Below are positions 5,606 to 12,952 of a stretch of 22,587 nucleotides of DNA, piece by piece. Position 1 is the stretch's first letter; every line of letters begins with the position of its first letter. A program made the position numbers and the translations under genes. The notes under the pieces were generated by a model. That model was not told the DNA's origin. It was given only the letters and a program-made list of their open reading frames with translations, and searched no databases. Origin of the DNA: an uncultured Oscillospiraceae bacterium (GTDB lineage Bacteria > Bacillota_A > Clostridia > Oscillospirales > Oscillospiraceae); assembly GCA_944387755.1 (NCBI GenBank), contig CALXGC010000170.1, positions 1-22,587 of the forward strand, written 5' to 3'.

Positions 5606-7210
5606 ATGCGCATACAGTACTGCAACGGAAAGATTTTTACCTCTGACCCGGAGAACCCCTATGGGGAGGCTATGGTGGTACAGGACGGCCGGATTGTCTG
5701 GGTGGGCGGCCAGGCCGGCCTGCCCGGCGGTCCCTATGACGGGATTGTGGACCTCCAGGGCCGGCGCGTCCTCCCCGGCTTTGTGGACGCCCACATGCAC
5801 CCAGTGATGCTGGCGGACTTCAGCAAAAAGATCTCCAGCCTCCCCCCCAGGGTCAACTCCATTGAGGAGCTCAAGCAGGCCGTCCGGGACATGCGGGCGG
5901 CGCAGGGCCCCGGCCGCTGGATTGAGGGCTGGGGCTATGACGAGGGAAAGCTGGCCGAGGGCCGCTCCCCCACCCGCTGGGACCTGGACGAGGGGTGCAG
6001 CGACGCCCCCGTGTCCATCATCCGCACCTGCGGCCACATCCGCTGCGTCAACAGCAGAGCCCTGGAGCTTGCGGGCATCACCAGGGACACCCCCGACCCC
6101 CAGGGCGGCCAGATTGACCGGGACGAGAGCGGCGAGCCCACCGGCGTGCTGCGGGAAAACGCCCGCAATCTCATTACCCCCCTCATTCCGGAGACCACCC
6201 AGGCCCAGAAAGAGGATCTGGTTGTGGATTTGGGCAGGCTGCTGCTGTCCCAGGGCGTCACCGCCATCTGCGACATGGGCAGCCTGGACCCCAGCGACAA
6301 CTACGGCGTGTACGCCGGAGCCATCCGGAAGGGCCTGAAACAGACCGTGGGCGTCTATTATATGTGGGACTTTTACGCCGGAAATCCGGATTTTCAAATC
6401 CTGCCGGAGCGCCTCCGCCGGGACCAGCAGCTCTTTGTGGCGGGCCTGAAGCTCATCGGCGACGGCAGCGTCTCCGGCCGCACCGCCTGGATGTACGAGC
6501 CCTATCTGGACACAGCGGACTGCGGCCTGCCTGTGTGCTCCGACGAGCTGCTGGAGAGCGCCATCGCCTTCTGCAAACAGAACCGCTGCCAGCTCTCCAT
6601 GCACTGCATGGGCGGCCGGGCCATCGACCGCATTGTGGACCGGGTGTACGCCGAGGACAAGTGGACGGACGGAGACGTGCCCCACCTGCGCATGGAGCAC
6701 TGGACCGAGCCCTCTGAGAGGGCCATCCGGCGCTCCGCAGAGAAGGGCCTGGCTGTGGCCACCCAGCCCATCTTCCTCTACGCGGAGATTGAGAGCTACC
6801 TGGCCAACCTGGGCGCGGAGCGGATGAAGAAGACCTATCCCATTCAGGCCATGCTGAAGGCCGGCGTGCCTCTGTGCTTCTCCACCGACGCCCCCGCCAC
6901 CTCCTGGGCCGTGCCCTCCGATCCCTTCCCCAACCTGAAGGGAGCCGTCACCCGCACCGCCTGGGACGGCGCCGATTGCGGTCCGGAGCAGGCTGTGGAC
7001 ATCGAAACCGCCCTCCGCCTCTATACCCGCGAGAGCGCCCGCGCGGCCGGCTTCCCCGACATGGGAGAGCTGAAAACGGGCTTCCGGGCCAACTTCATCA
7101 CCCTCAGCGAGGATATTCTGACAGCCGACCCCATGAAAATCGACCAGATCTGCGTCACCGCCACCTATATAGACGGAGAGAAGGTCTTTGAAAGGAGAGA
7201 GGAGACATGA
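5606..7210 (+). CDS. Amidohydrolase family 3 protein (YtcJ-like)
   Basis: A 534-residue metal-dependent hydrolase. The start chosen is ATG 5606, nine bases after AGGAGG; an ATG at 5582 lies before that site and has no good ribosome binding site of its own. The short N-terminal beta sandwich (GKIFT...AMVVQDGRIVWVG) leads into LPGFVDAHMHP, with the metal-binding H-x-H at 63-65. Later motifs are GDGSVSGRTAW, LSMHCMGGRAID, LRMEHW and CFSTDAPA, in the order seen in PF07969 enzymes such as N-substituted formamide deformylase. There is no signal peptide, so it is cytoplasmic. It likely cleaves an amide or imide C-N bond; the substrate is unknown. The stop overlaps the next start (ATGA), so it heads a three-gene operon under the sigma-54 promoter at 5549. 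Confidence 0.88.
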   Translation: MRIQYCNGKIFTSDPENPYGEAMVVQDGRIVWVGGQAGLPGGPYDGIVDLQGRRVLPGFVDAHMHPVMLADFSKKISSLPPRVNSIEELKQAVRDMRAAQGPGRWIEGWGYDEGKLAEGRSPTRWDLDEGCSDAPVSIIRTCGHIRCVNSRALELAGITRDTPDPQGGQIDRDESGEPTGVLRENARNLITPLIPETTQAQKEDLVVDLGRLLLSQGVTAICDMGSLDPSDNYGVYAGAIRKGLKQTVGVYYMWDFYAGNPDFQILPERLRRDQQLFVAGLKLIGDGSVSGRTAWMYEPYLDTADCGLPVCSDELLESAIAFCKQNRCQLSMHCMGGRAIDRIVDRVYAEDKWTDGDVPHLRMEHWTEPSERAIRRSAEKGLAVATQPIFLYAEIESYLANLGAERMKKTYPIQAMLKAGVPLCFSTDAPATSWAVPSDPFPNLKGAVTRTAWDGADCGPEQAVDIETALRLYTRESARAAGFPDMGELKTGFRANFITLSEDILTADPMKIDQICVTATYIDGEKVFERREET

Positions 7211-8424
7211 AAGCTTTGTATCAGGAGGCCAGGGCCCTCCAGGACCAGATTGTGGCCGACCGCCGCTATCTCCACCAGATTCCGGAGGTGGGCATGGACC
7301 TGCCGGAGTCCGCCGCCTACATCGAAAAGCGCCTGGCGGAGATGGGCATACCGTCTCACCGCTGCGGCGTCATGGAGGAGCGCGTCCGCAAAAAATACGT
7401 GGACATGGGCTTCCCCGATATGGCCGCCTCCACCGGGGTGGTGGCCGTCATCGGAAGCGGCGGCCCCTGCATTCTCCTCCGGGCGGACTTCGACGCCCTG
7501 CCTATGGAGGAAATAAACGACCTGCCCTTCCGCTCCACCCGCAAAGCCAGCCATATGTGCGGCCACGACACCCACGCGGCCATGCTCCTGGGTGCGGCCC
7601 GGCTGCTGAAGAACCACGAGTCCGAGCTGAAGGGCACCGTGAAGCTCATGTTCCAGCCCGGCGAGGAGATGGGCTACGGCTCCAAGACCATGGTGGACGA
7701 CGGCCTGCTGGAGAACCCCAGGGTGGACGCCGCCTTCGCCATGCACATCTTCTCCACCACCCCCCTGGGCCAAGTAACCTACTGCACCGGCGTCACCAGC
7801 GCCTCTCTGGACACCTTCTCCCTCTCCATCCAGGGGAAGGGCGGACACACCTCCACCCCCCACCTGTCCATCGACCCGCTGATGATTGCCAACCAGGTGT
7901 ACACCGCCGCCAACCTGCTGATGACCAGAGAGGTGGACCCCAAGGCCACCGCCACCCTCTCCGCCGGCGTGCTGAAGGCGGGGACGGCCAGCAATGTGCT
8001 CCCCGACACCGCCCTGCTGCAGATGGGGCTGCGGACCTATGACAACGCGGCCCGCGCCCATATTCTGGAGCGCCTGCCCCAGCTCATTGACCACTATGTG
8101 ACGGCCTGGCGGGGCCAGTACGAGCTCACGACGTTCAACTGCCCCTGCACCTATACCGACAAGGCGCTCTCCCAGGAGCTGCTCCCCGCCATTGCGGAGA
8201 TGGCCGGCCCGGAGAACATCCAGGAAACCGGCCCCATGTCGGGGACGGAGGACTTCAGCTATGTTGCCGAGGCTGTTCCCAGCATGTTCGTCTGCCTGGG
8301 CGCCGGAGGGCCGGACCACTATCCCCATCACAACCCCAGAATGGTTCTGGATGAGAGCGTCCTCTTCCAGGGCGCCGCCATCTACGCCAACTGCGCCGTG
8401 GAGTGGCTCCGCCGGCATGGCTGA
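7207..8424 (+). CDS. M20 family amidohydrolase (N-acyl amino acid / hippurate hydrolase-like)
   Basis: A 405-residue peptidase M20D-type enzyme. Visible motifs are LRADFDALPM (91-100), MCGHDTHAAMLLGAA (117-131, Cys118/His120 as metal ligands), MFQPGEE (148-154, catalytic glutamates), AMHIF and the C-terminal GTEDFSY. The family removes acyl groups from N-acyl amino acids or related conjugates in the cytoplasm using one or two metal ions. An extra stretch, EERVRKKYVDMGFPDMAAS (57-75), lies between the N-terminal helix and the first beta strand and may shape the substrate pocket. GGAGAGAGGAG precedes the start, which overlaps the previous stop by four bases. Paired with a YtcJ-like amidohydrolase and a carboxylate-type transporter, it suggests stepwise opening and deacylation of an imported compound. 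Confidence 0.9.
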   Translation: MKALYQEARALQDQIVADRRYLHQIPEVGMDLPESAAYIEKRLAEMGIPSHRCGVMEERVRKKYVDMGFPDMAASTGVVAVIGSGGPCILLRADFDALPMEEINDLPFRSTRKASHMCGHDTHAAMLLGAARLLKNHESELKGTVKLMFQPGEEMGYGSKTMVDDGLLENPRVDAAFAMHIFSTTPLGQVTYCTGVTSASLDTFSLSIQGKGGHTSTPHLSIDPLMIANQVYTAANLLMTREVDPKATATLSAGVLKAGTASNVLPDTALLQMGLRTYDNAARAHILERLPQLIDHYVTAWRGQYELTTFNCPCTYTDKALSQELLPAIAEMAGPENIQETGPMSGTEDFSYVAEAVPSMFVCLGAGGPDHYPHHNPRMVLDESVLFQGAAIYANCAVEWLRRHG

Positions 8425-8443
8425 CTGTCCCACCACAGAGAAA

Positions 8444-8475
8444 GGAGTGCGCGGCGCCGCGCCGCGCGGACTGCT
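8444..8475 (+). promoter_or_regulatory. Ribosome binding site split from its start codon by a GC hairpin
   Basis: GGAG (8444-8447) lies 28 bases before the ATG, too far for normal initiation. Between them GCGCGGC (8449-8455) pairs with GCCGCGC (8461-8467) around loop GCCGC, an all-GC 7-base stem extendable by a U-G pair. When folded, the effective distance from GGAG to ATG becomes 9 bases, a normal spacing. No better start or binding site is visible nearby. Confidence 0.6.
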
Positions 8476-9867
8476 ATGGAAAAGAAAAAACGTTCCTTTG
8501 CTATCCCCCACGTCTTTGTCATCCTGACCATCATTATGGCCATCGTGTGGGCCGTCTCCTTCGTCGTCCCCAGCGGCAACTTTGAACGGGTGCTGGACCC
8601 CAACTCCGGCCGCGAAATCGTCAACCCCGATGTGTTCAATTTTGTGGAGAAGAACTACATCATGCCGGACACCTTCTTCCAGACCTTCTACAACGGCGTG
8701 GTGGGCGGCATCGGCATCATGGCCAACCTGCTCATCTGTTCCGGCGTGCTGGGCTTTCTGGAGTCCACCGGCAGCTTCTCCGCCGGCATTCACAAGCTGG
8801 TGCGCATCACCAAGGGAAAAGAGCTCAGCCTGGTGGTCATTATGTATGTCCTGTTCACCATCTTCGGTGTATTGGGCTACGGCGAGGGCGCCTACCCCTT
8901 CTACGCCCTGGGCGTGTCCGTCATCATGTCGGCGGGCTACGACCGCATGACCGGTGCGGCCGCCGTCCTGCTGGGCTCCTGCGGAAGCTTCGCCTGCGGC
9001 ATGCTGAACATGTTCACCACCGGCGTCTCCCAGCAGATTGTGGGGCTGCCCATCTTCTCCGGCATGGGGTACCGCTTCATCGTCCTGGTGGTCTTCTTCA
9101 CCATTGGTCTGATTTTCATCCTGCACTACGCGGTCAAAACCCGGAAGGACCCCACAAAGAGCTACTGCTTTGAGGAATATCAGAATCAGGACGCCAGCGC
9201 CTCCCTGGGAGAAGAAATTCCTATGGACTGGAAGCGCGCTCTGGCCCTGGTCGGCTTCGTCGCTCTGATTGTCATCCAGGGCTACGGCTGCGTGGCCCTC
9301 AGGTGGAGCTTCCCCAATATCACGGCGGCGTATATTATTTTCATGCTTCTTCTGGCCATCCTGTTCCGGGTGGGCCCCACAGAGATGTGCAACCGCTTCA
9401 CCGCCGGCGCGGCGCGGGTCCTCGGCCCCGCCCTGGCCATCGGCTTCGCCAATGGCGTGATGGTCCTGCTCAACGAGGCCAACATTATGGATACCATCGT
9501 GTACTACATGAGCAGCGCCCTGGAGGGTAAGAGCCCCATGATCACCCTGCTGATTGTCTACATCTTTGTCACCTGCTTCAACTTCTTCGTAGTCTCCGGC
9601 TCCGGCAAGGCCGTTATGATGATGCCCATCCTCAGCCCCATGGGACAGATCCTGGGCATCAACCAGCAGGTCATGGTGCTGACCTATCAGCTGGGCGACG
9701 GTCTGACCAACTACCTGTGGCCCGCCGGCTGCGTGGTGGGCTGCTCCCTGTGCGGCATTGACTACGGCAAGTGGTTCCGCTTCGCCGTGAAGTCCATCGG
9801 CACAATGATGGTGGCCGCCTACGTCCTGATTATCATCGCCGACGCCATTCACTACGGCCCCTTCTGA
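8476..9867 (+). CDS. YfcC/DcuC-type membrane transporter
   Basis: A 463-residue polytopic membrane protein with about 11-12 hydrophobic segments. It opens with a short basic N-terminus (MEKKKR) and a first helix (FVILTIIMAIVWAVSFVVP) followed by SGNFER, then GYGEGAYPFYALGVSVIMSAGYDRMTGAAAVLLGS and, near the end, VSGSGKAVMMMPILSPMGQILG. These fit the YfcC family within the C4-dicarboxylate anaerobic carrier superfamily (PF03606). Family members are associated with di/tricarboxylates, amino acids or peptides. It lies 51 bases after the M20 gene and is almost certainly co-transcribed with it, so it probably imports the substrate of the two hydrolases. Translation appears to depend on a structured spacer (8444-8475). 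No T-run terminator follows, only an A/T dyad that overlaps the next promoter. AbgT-like transporters are a weaker alternative. Confidence 0.85.
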   Translation: MEKKKRSFAIPHVFVILTIIMAIVWAVSFVVPSGNFERVLDPNSGREIVNPDVFNFVEKNYIMPDTFFQTFYNGVVGGIGIMANLLICSGVLGFLESTGSFSAGIHKLVRITKGKELSLVVIMYVLFTIFGVLGYGEGAYPFYALGVSVIMSAGYDRMTGAAAVLLGSCGSFACGMLNMFTTGVSQQIVGLPIFSGMGYRFIVLVVFFTIGLIFILHYAVKTRKDPTKSYCFEEYQNQDASASLGEEIPMDWKRALALVGFVALIVIQGYGCVALRWSFPNITAAYIIFMLLLAILFRVGPTEMCNRFTAGAARVLGPALAIGFANGVMVLLNEANIMDTIVYYMSSALEGKSPMITLLIVYIFVTCFNFFVVSGSGKAVMMMPILSPMGQILGINQQVMVLTYQLGDGLTNYLWPAGCVVGCSLCGIDYGKWFRFAVKSIGTMMVAAYVLIIIADAIHYGPF

Positions 9868-9873
9868 GCCTTC

Positions 9874-9932
9874 GAAAAATTTTAAAAAATTTTTCAAAAA
9901 CTGTTGACAACCCCCGATTGTTCTGCTAAAAT
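9874..9932 (+). promoter_or_regulatory. tRNA-Ala promoter with A/T dyad UP-like element
   Basis: -35 TTGACA (9904-9909), 17-base spacer, -10 TAAAAT (9927-9932). Upstream, 9874-9895 is an A/T dyad (GAAAAATT/AATTTTTC around TTAAAA) placed where UP elements act; it may also serve as a weak terminator of the transporter gene. Core words GTTGACAA and TCTGCTA-AATAA are shared with the tRNA-Gly promoter. Confidence 0.87.
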
Positions 9933-9935
9933 AAG

Positions 9936-9972
9936 CTTCGTTGTTCGCCAAGTGCTTCGGCGGACAGCGAAG
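9936..9972 (+). other. Hairpin in the tRNA-Ala 5' leader
   Basis: CTTCGTTGTTCGCC (9936-9949) pairs with GGCGGACAGCGAAG (9959-9972), 14 pairs including two G-U, loop 9 bases. It begins at about the expected start of transcription and ends two bases before the mature tRNA. Probably a precursor-processing structure. Confidence 0.6.
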
Positions 9973-9974
9973 TT

Positions 9975-10050
<76 letters not shown>

Positions 10051-10061
10051 ACTAAAAACAC

Positions 10062-10107
10062 GAAAAGCCCTGGAGCCAAACAGCTCCGGGGCTTTTCTCA
10101 TATTTTC
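10062..10107. terminator. Terminator shared by tRNA-Ala (+) and pcrA (-)
   Basis: A 15-base stem (10062-10076 with 10083-10097, one G-T position) has GAAAAGCCC outer arms. On the plus strand it is followed by TCATATTTT. On the minus strand it is followed by GTGTTTTTAG, so it probably works in both directions between the convergent units. Confidence 0.8.
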
Positions 10108-10135
10108 CTACAGCGCCGGCAAGCGGCCGCCGCGC

Positions 10136-10159
10136 GCGGGAGGGGCGAGGCCCTCCCGC
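10136..10159. other. GC hairpin downstream of pcrA
   Basis: GCGGGAGGG (10136-10144) pairs with CCCTCCCGC (10151-10159). It lies 35 bases past the pcrA stop without a T-run. It may protect the mRNA 3' end ahead of the terminator at 10062-10107. Confidence 0.45.
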
Positions 10160-10193
10160 ACGGCAGGCCGTCCGTATGCTGGCAGCGGAGGCG

Positions 10194-12644
10194 TCAGCTC
10201 AGCTTGGTCATAAGGGGCGCCGCGGTCTTCAGCATCAGCCGCTTTGTGCCCACGTCGTCAAAGGCAATCTCCAGCAGAACGTCTCCCCCCGTCTTCTGGA
10301 CAGACAGGACCATCCCTCTGCCGAAGGTTTTATGCCGCAGCATATCCCCCTTCCGGAAGGCGTCCAGATTGACGGCGGGCTTCTCCGGCGCGGCGGACGG
10401 GGCGGTCCGGGAGGCGGATCTATACCGCTGTTGACCGGAAGCGCTGCGGCCGGCGGCTTCATATCCCCCATAGCCGGAGGTCCGGCTGGGCATACCGCCC
10501 CAGCGCTCCCTGCTGTGGGAGTTCCACCCCGACTTCTCCAGGTGTTCCGGCGGAATCTCCTCCAGGAAGCGGGAGGGCCGGTTGGTGCTGGTGTGGCCAA
10601 AAATCATTCTCTGGTGGGCGCAGGTGAGGTAGAGCTTCTGCTTTGCGCGGGTCATGGCCACATAGCACAGGCGGCGCTCCTCCTCCATCTCCTCCGGCTC
10701 GCCGATGGAGCGGACGCCGGGGAAAATCCCCTCCTCCATTCCCACGGCGAAGACCACCGGGAACTCCAGCCCCTTGGCGGAGTGTACCGTCATCAACACC
10801 ACGCAGTCCTGGTCCGGGTCTTGACTGTCCAGGTCGGTATAAAGGGCAATCTCATCCAGGAAACCGGCCAGGGAGGCCTCGTCCCCGGCGTTCTCCAGGT
10901 AGCCGTTGATGGAGGTCAGCAGCTCCCGCACGTTCTCCAGGCGGGTACGGTCCTCCACCGTGTTGCGGGTCTCCAGCATGGTGGCATAGCCGGTGCGGAT
11001 CAGCAGCTCCTCATAGAACTGGTCCAGGGGCAGCTCCGTCAGAAGCTGCCGCAGCTCCTCCATCAGGTTGGTAAATACCGCCAGCTTGGGGGCGGAGCGC
11101 TCCAGCTCCGGGTAGTCCCTGGGCCGGTTCAGCACGGAGCACAGCGGGATATTCTCCCGCTGTGCAATCTCCTGGGCGGTCTCGATGGTCTTCTGGCCGA
11201 TTCCCCGGGGCGGGTTGTTGATAATCCGGGCCAGGCGCAGATCGTCCTCCGGATTGTTGAGCGCCGTCAGATAGGCCACCATATCCTTGACCTCCGCCCG
11301 GTCGAAGAACCGGGTGCCGCCGATGATCCGGTAGGGGATGTTGCTGCGCTTCATGGCCTGCTCCAGCTGGTTGGACTGGGCGTTCATCCGGTAGAGCACC
11401 GCGTGGTCCCTCCAGCGCAGGCCCTGGCTGTGCCCGCCCAAAATACGGGCGGCCACATACCGGGCCTCGTCGCTCTCATTCATGGCCTGGTACAGGCGGA
11501 GCTTCTCCCCCTCCCCCGCCCTTGTCCAGAGCTCCTTGCCCTTGCGGCCCTGGTTGTGGCGGATCACCGCATTGGCCGACTCCAGAATGTGTCCGGTGGA
11601 GCGGTAATTCTCCTCCAGGCGGATGGTGCGGCAGGCTGGATACTGCTTTTCAAAGGAGAGGATGTTCTCAATGGTGGCCCCCCGGAAGCGGTAGATGGAC
11701 TGGTCGTCATCTCCCACCACGCAGAAGTTTTCATAGCCGCCCGCCAGGGTGGAGGCCAGCAGGTACTGAAGGTTGTTGGTGTCCTGGTACTCGTCAATGA
11801 GGACATAGCGGAACTTTCTCTGGTAGTAGGCCCGCACGTCTTCAAACTTCTGAAGCAGGCGGACGGTATGGAGGATAATGTCGTCAAAATCCAGGGCGCT
11901 GGCCTCCCAGAGCCGGCGCTGGTACTCCATGTAGATTTGGGCGATTCTTGTCTGGCGGTAGTCGCCGCTTTTTTCGCACTGGGCCCGATAGTCCTCTGCC
12001 AGCAGCATGGCGTCCTTGGCGCGGGAGATGGCGCTCAGCACAGTGCGGGGCGGAAACATCTTGTCGTCCAGATTCAGGTCTTTTATGCAGTCTTTTATCA
12101 CCCGAAGTGAGTCGTCCGTATCATAGATGGTAAAAGACGAGGCAAACCCCAGGCGTTCAATCTCCCGGCGGAGAATGCGCACACAGGCGGAGTGGAAGGT
12201 AAAGGCCCACACGTCCTCCGCCTCCGGCCCCAGCATGGCGGCCAGCCGGTCCCGCAGCTCCCCCGCCGCCTTATTGGTAAAGGTGATGGCCAGAATGCTC
12301 CAGGGGGCGGCGGGCTCCAGGCGGCACAGGTTTTCCTGCCGCTCCTTGTCCGCTGGGGAGGGCGTCCCGGTTCCGGCGGCATAGCGCTCCAGAAAATCCA
12401 GGTCGCCGGGCGTAACCCACTCCGGCACCTCCTGGCTGTCCGAGCCCCGGCCGTATTTCATCAAATTGGCAATGCGGTGGATGAGCACGGTGGTCTTTCC
12501 GCTCCCCGCCCCCGCCAGCAGCAGCAGGGGACCCTCCGCGGCCAGCACAGCCTTCTGCTGCTCCGGATTCAGGCGGGCGTAATCCCGCGCGATGGCCGCC
12601 CGGCGGGCCCTGCAAAATCGAAGTTCTTCCTGATGATTCAGCAT
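10194..12644 (-). CDS. pcrA: ATP-dependent DNA helicase PcrA/UvrD
   Basis: An 816-residue superfamily 1 3'-5' DNA helicase used in nucleotide excision repair, replication restart and plasmid rolling-circle replication. Visible motifs: Q motif LNPEQQKAV (25-33), Walker A AGAGSGKT (44-51), TFTNKAAGEL, DEYQDTNNLQ, DDDQSIYRFRGA, LEENYRST, MTVHSAKGLEFPVVF and VAMTRAK. The C-terminal 50 residues form the Tudor-like region (HKTFGRGMVLSV...IAFDD), which binds RNA polymerase in PcrA. An extra segment of about 50 residues lies between Walker A and motif Ia. The start chosen is ATG 12644, with GGAG five bases upstream; the frame stays open farther but would run across the promoter at 12682-12710. It splits the two sigma-54 hydrolase units and is unrelated to them. 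Confidence 0.96.
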   Translation of the reverse strand: MLNHQEELRFCRARRAAIARDYARLNPEQQKAVLAAEGPLLLLAGAGSGKTTVLIHRIANLMKYGRGSDSQEVPEWVTPGDLDFLERYAAGTGTPSPADKERQENLCRLEPAAPWSILAITFTNKAAGELRDRLAAMLGPEAEDVWAFTFHSACVRILRREIERLGFASSFTIYDTDDSLRVIKDCIKDLNLDDKMFPPRTVLSAISRAKDAMLLAEDYRAQCEKSGDYRQTRIAQIYMEYQRRLWEASALDFDDIILHTVRLLQKFEDVRAYYQRKFRYVLIDEYQDTNNLQYLLASTLAGGYENFCVVGDDDQSIYRFRGATIENILSFEKQYPACRTIRLEENYRSTGHILESANAVIRHNQGRKGKELWTRAGEGEKLRLYQAMNESDEARYVAARILGGHSQGLRWRDHAVLYRMNAQSNQLEQAMKRSNIPYRIIGGTRFFDRAEVKDMVAYLTALNNPEDDLRLARIINNPPRGIGQKTIETAQEIAQRENIPLCSVLNRPRDYPELERSAPKLAVFTNLMEELRQLLTELPLDQFYEELLIRTGYATMLETRNTVEDRTRLENVRELLTSINGYLENAGDEASLAGFLDEIALYTDLDSQDPDQDCVVLMTVHSAKGLEFPVVFAVGMEEGIFPGVRSIGEPEEMEEERRLCYVAMTRAKQKLYLTCAHQRMIFGHTSTNRPSRFLEEIPPEHLEKSGWNSHSRERWGGMPSRTSGYGGYEAAGRSASGQQRYRSASRTAPSAAPEKPAVNLDAFRKGDMLRHKTFGRGMVLSVQKTGGDVLLEIAFDDVGTKRLMLKTAAPLMTKLS

Positions 12645-12681
12645 ACTTTCTCCTGTTCTGTATAAAATCGGCGTGACTGAT

Positions 12682-12710
12682 ATTGTAGCGCAAACCCGAT
12701 TGCCGGTCAA
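12682..12710 (-). promoter_or_regulatory. Sigma-A promoter of pcrA
   Basis: On the minus strand TTGACC (12710-12705), 17-base spacer, TACAAT (12687-12682). The predicted start is about 30 bases before the pcrA ATG. Confidence 0.8.
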
Positions 12711-12747
12711 CTGATTTGACGCTGTGTGCAATTTCAAATTAACATGT

Positions 12748-12763
12748 CCTGTTTTGATACAGG
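12748..12763. promoter_or_regulatory. Candidate activator site upstream of the second sigma-54 promoter
   Basis: CCTGT-TTTGAT-ACAGG is a 5-base inverted repeat whose centre contains TTTTGATA (12752-12759), the same word clustered before the other sigma-54 promoter. It lies about 80 bases before the -24 element. A single 8-base match is weak evidence. Confidence 0.35.
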
Positions 12764-12836
12764 TCCGGCGGGCGCGCTCCCCTGGGTTTCTGAGTCCGGA
12801 GGGACAAAAAACGCCGTTCTTCCCCCCGCTCTGTTT

Positions 12837-12852
12837 TGGCACGGCAGTTGCT
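12837..12852 (+). promoter_or_regulatory. Consensus sigma-54 promoter of the second amidohydrolase gene
   Basis: TGGCACG-GCAG-TTGCT is an exact match to the -24/-12 consensus TGGCACG-N4-TTGCW, with GG (12838) and GC (12850) 12 bases apart. The predicted start is near 12863, giving a 90-base leader. TATAAT at 12895-12900 inside that leader has only a T-run as a -35 and may add weak basal transcription. Confidence 0.87.
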
Positions 12853-12952
12853 GAAAAAAGAAATATCGGAGTTTTTTTCCGGCGCGGCATCCGATATAAT
12901 AAAATAAATGCAGCAAAACCCAGACCAACTTTCGGAAAGGCGGGAGGAAAAG

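Larger units (their letters stand above)
12645..12952. other. 308-base divergent intergenic region
   Basis: No gene is supported here. From left to right it holds the pcrA promoter on the minus strand, a small inverted repeat with a TTTTGATA word, a consensus sigma-54 promoter on the plus strand, and a further TATAAT at 12895-12900. The ribosome binding site of the next gene is GGAGG, five bases before ATG 12953. Confidence 0.75.

Noticed and set aside
7165..9951. A 928-residue open frame on the minus strand opposite the M20 and transporter genes
   Set aside because: It is a shadow of codon bias in GC-rich coding DNA: composition is His/Gly/Ala-rich without domains, it has no ribosome site, and it overlaps two well-supported genes and a promoter.
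10176..12110. A 644-residue plus-strand frame opposite pcrA
   Set aside because: Antisense to a highly conserved helicase and with no recognisable domain or ribosome site.
12645..12890. Upstream in-frame extension of pcrA by 82 residues
   Set aside because: It would run through the pcrA promoter and the sigma-54 promoter and has no family similarity; ATG 12644 has a good ribosome site.
12895..12900. TATAAT as the main promoter of the second amidohydrolase
   Set aside because: No -35 hexamer at 16-18 bases (only a T-run), while a full sigma-54 consensus lies upstream; kept only as possible basal activity.
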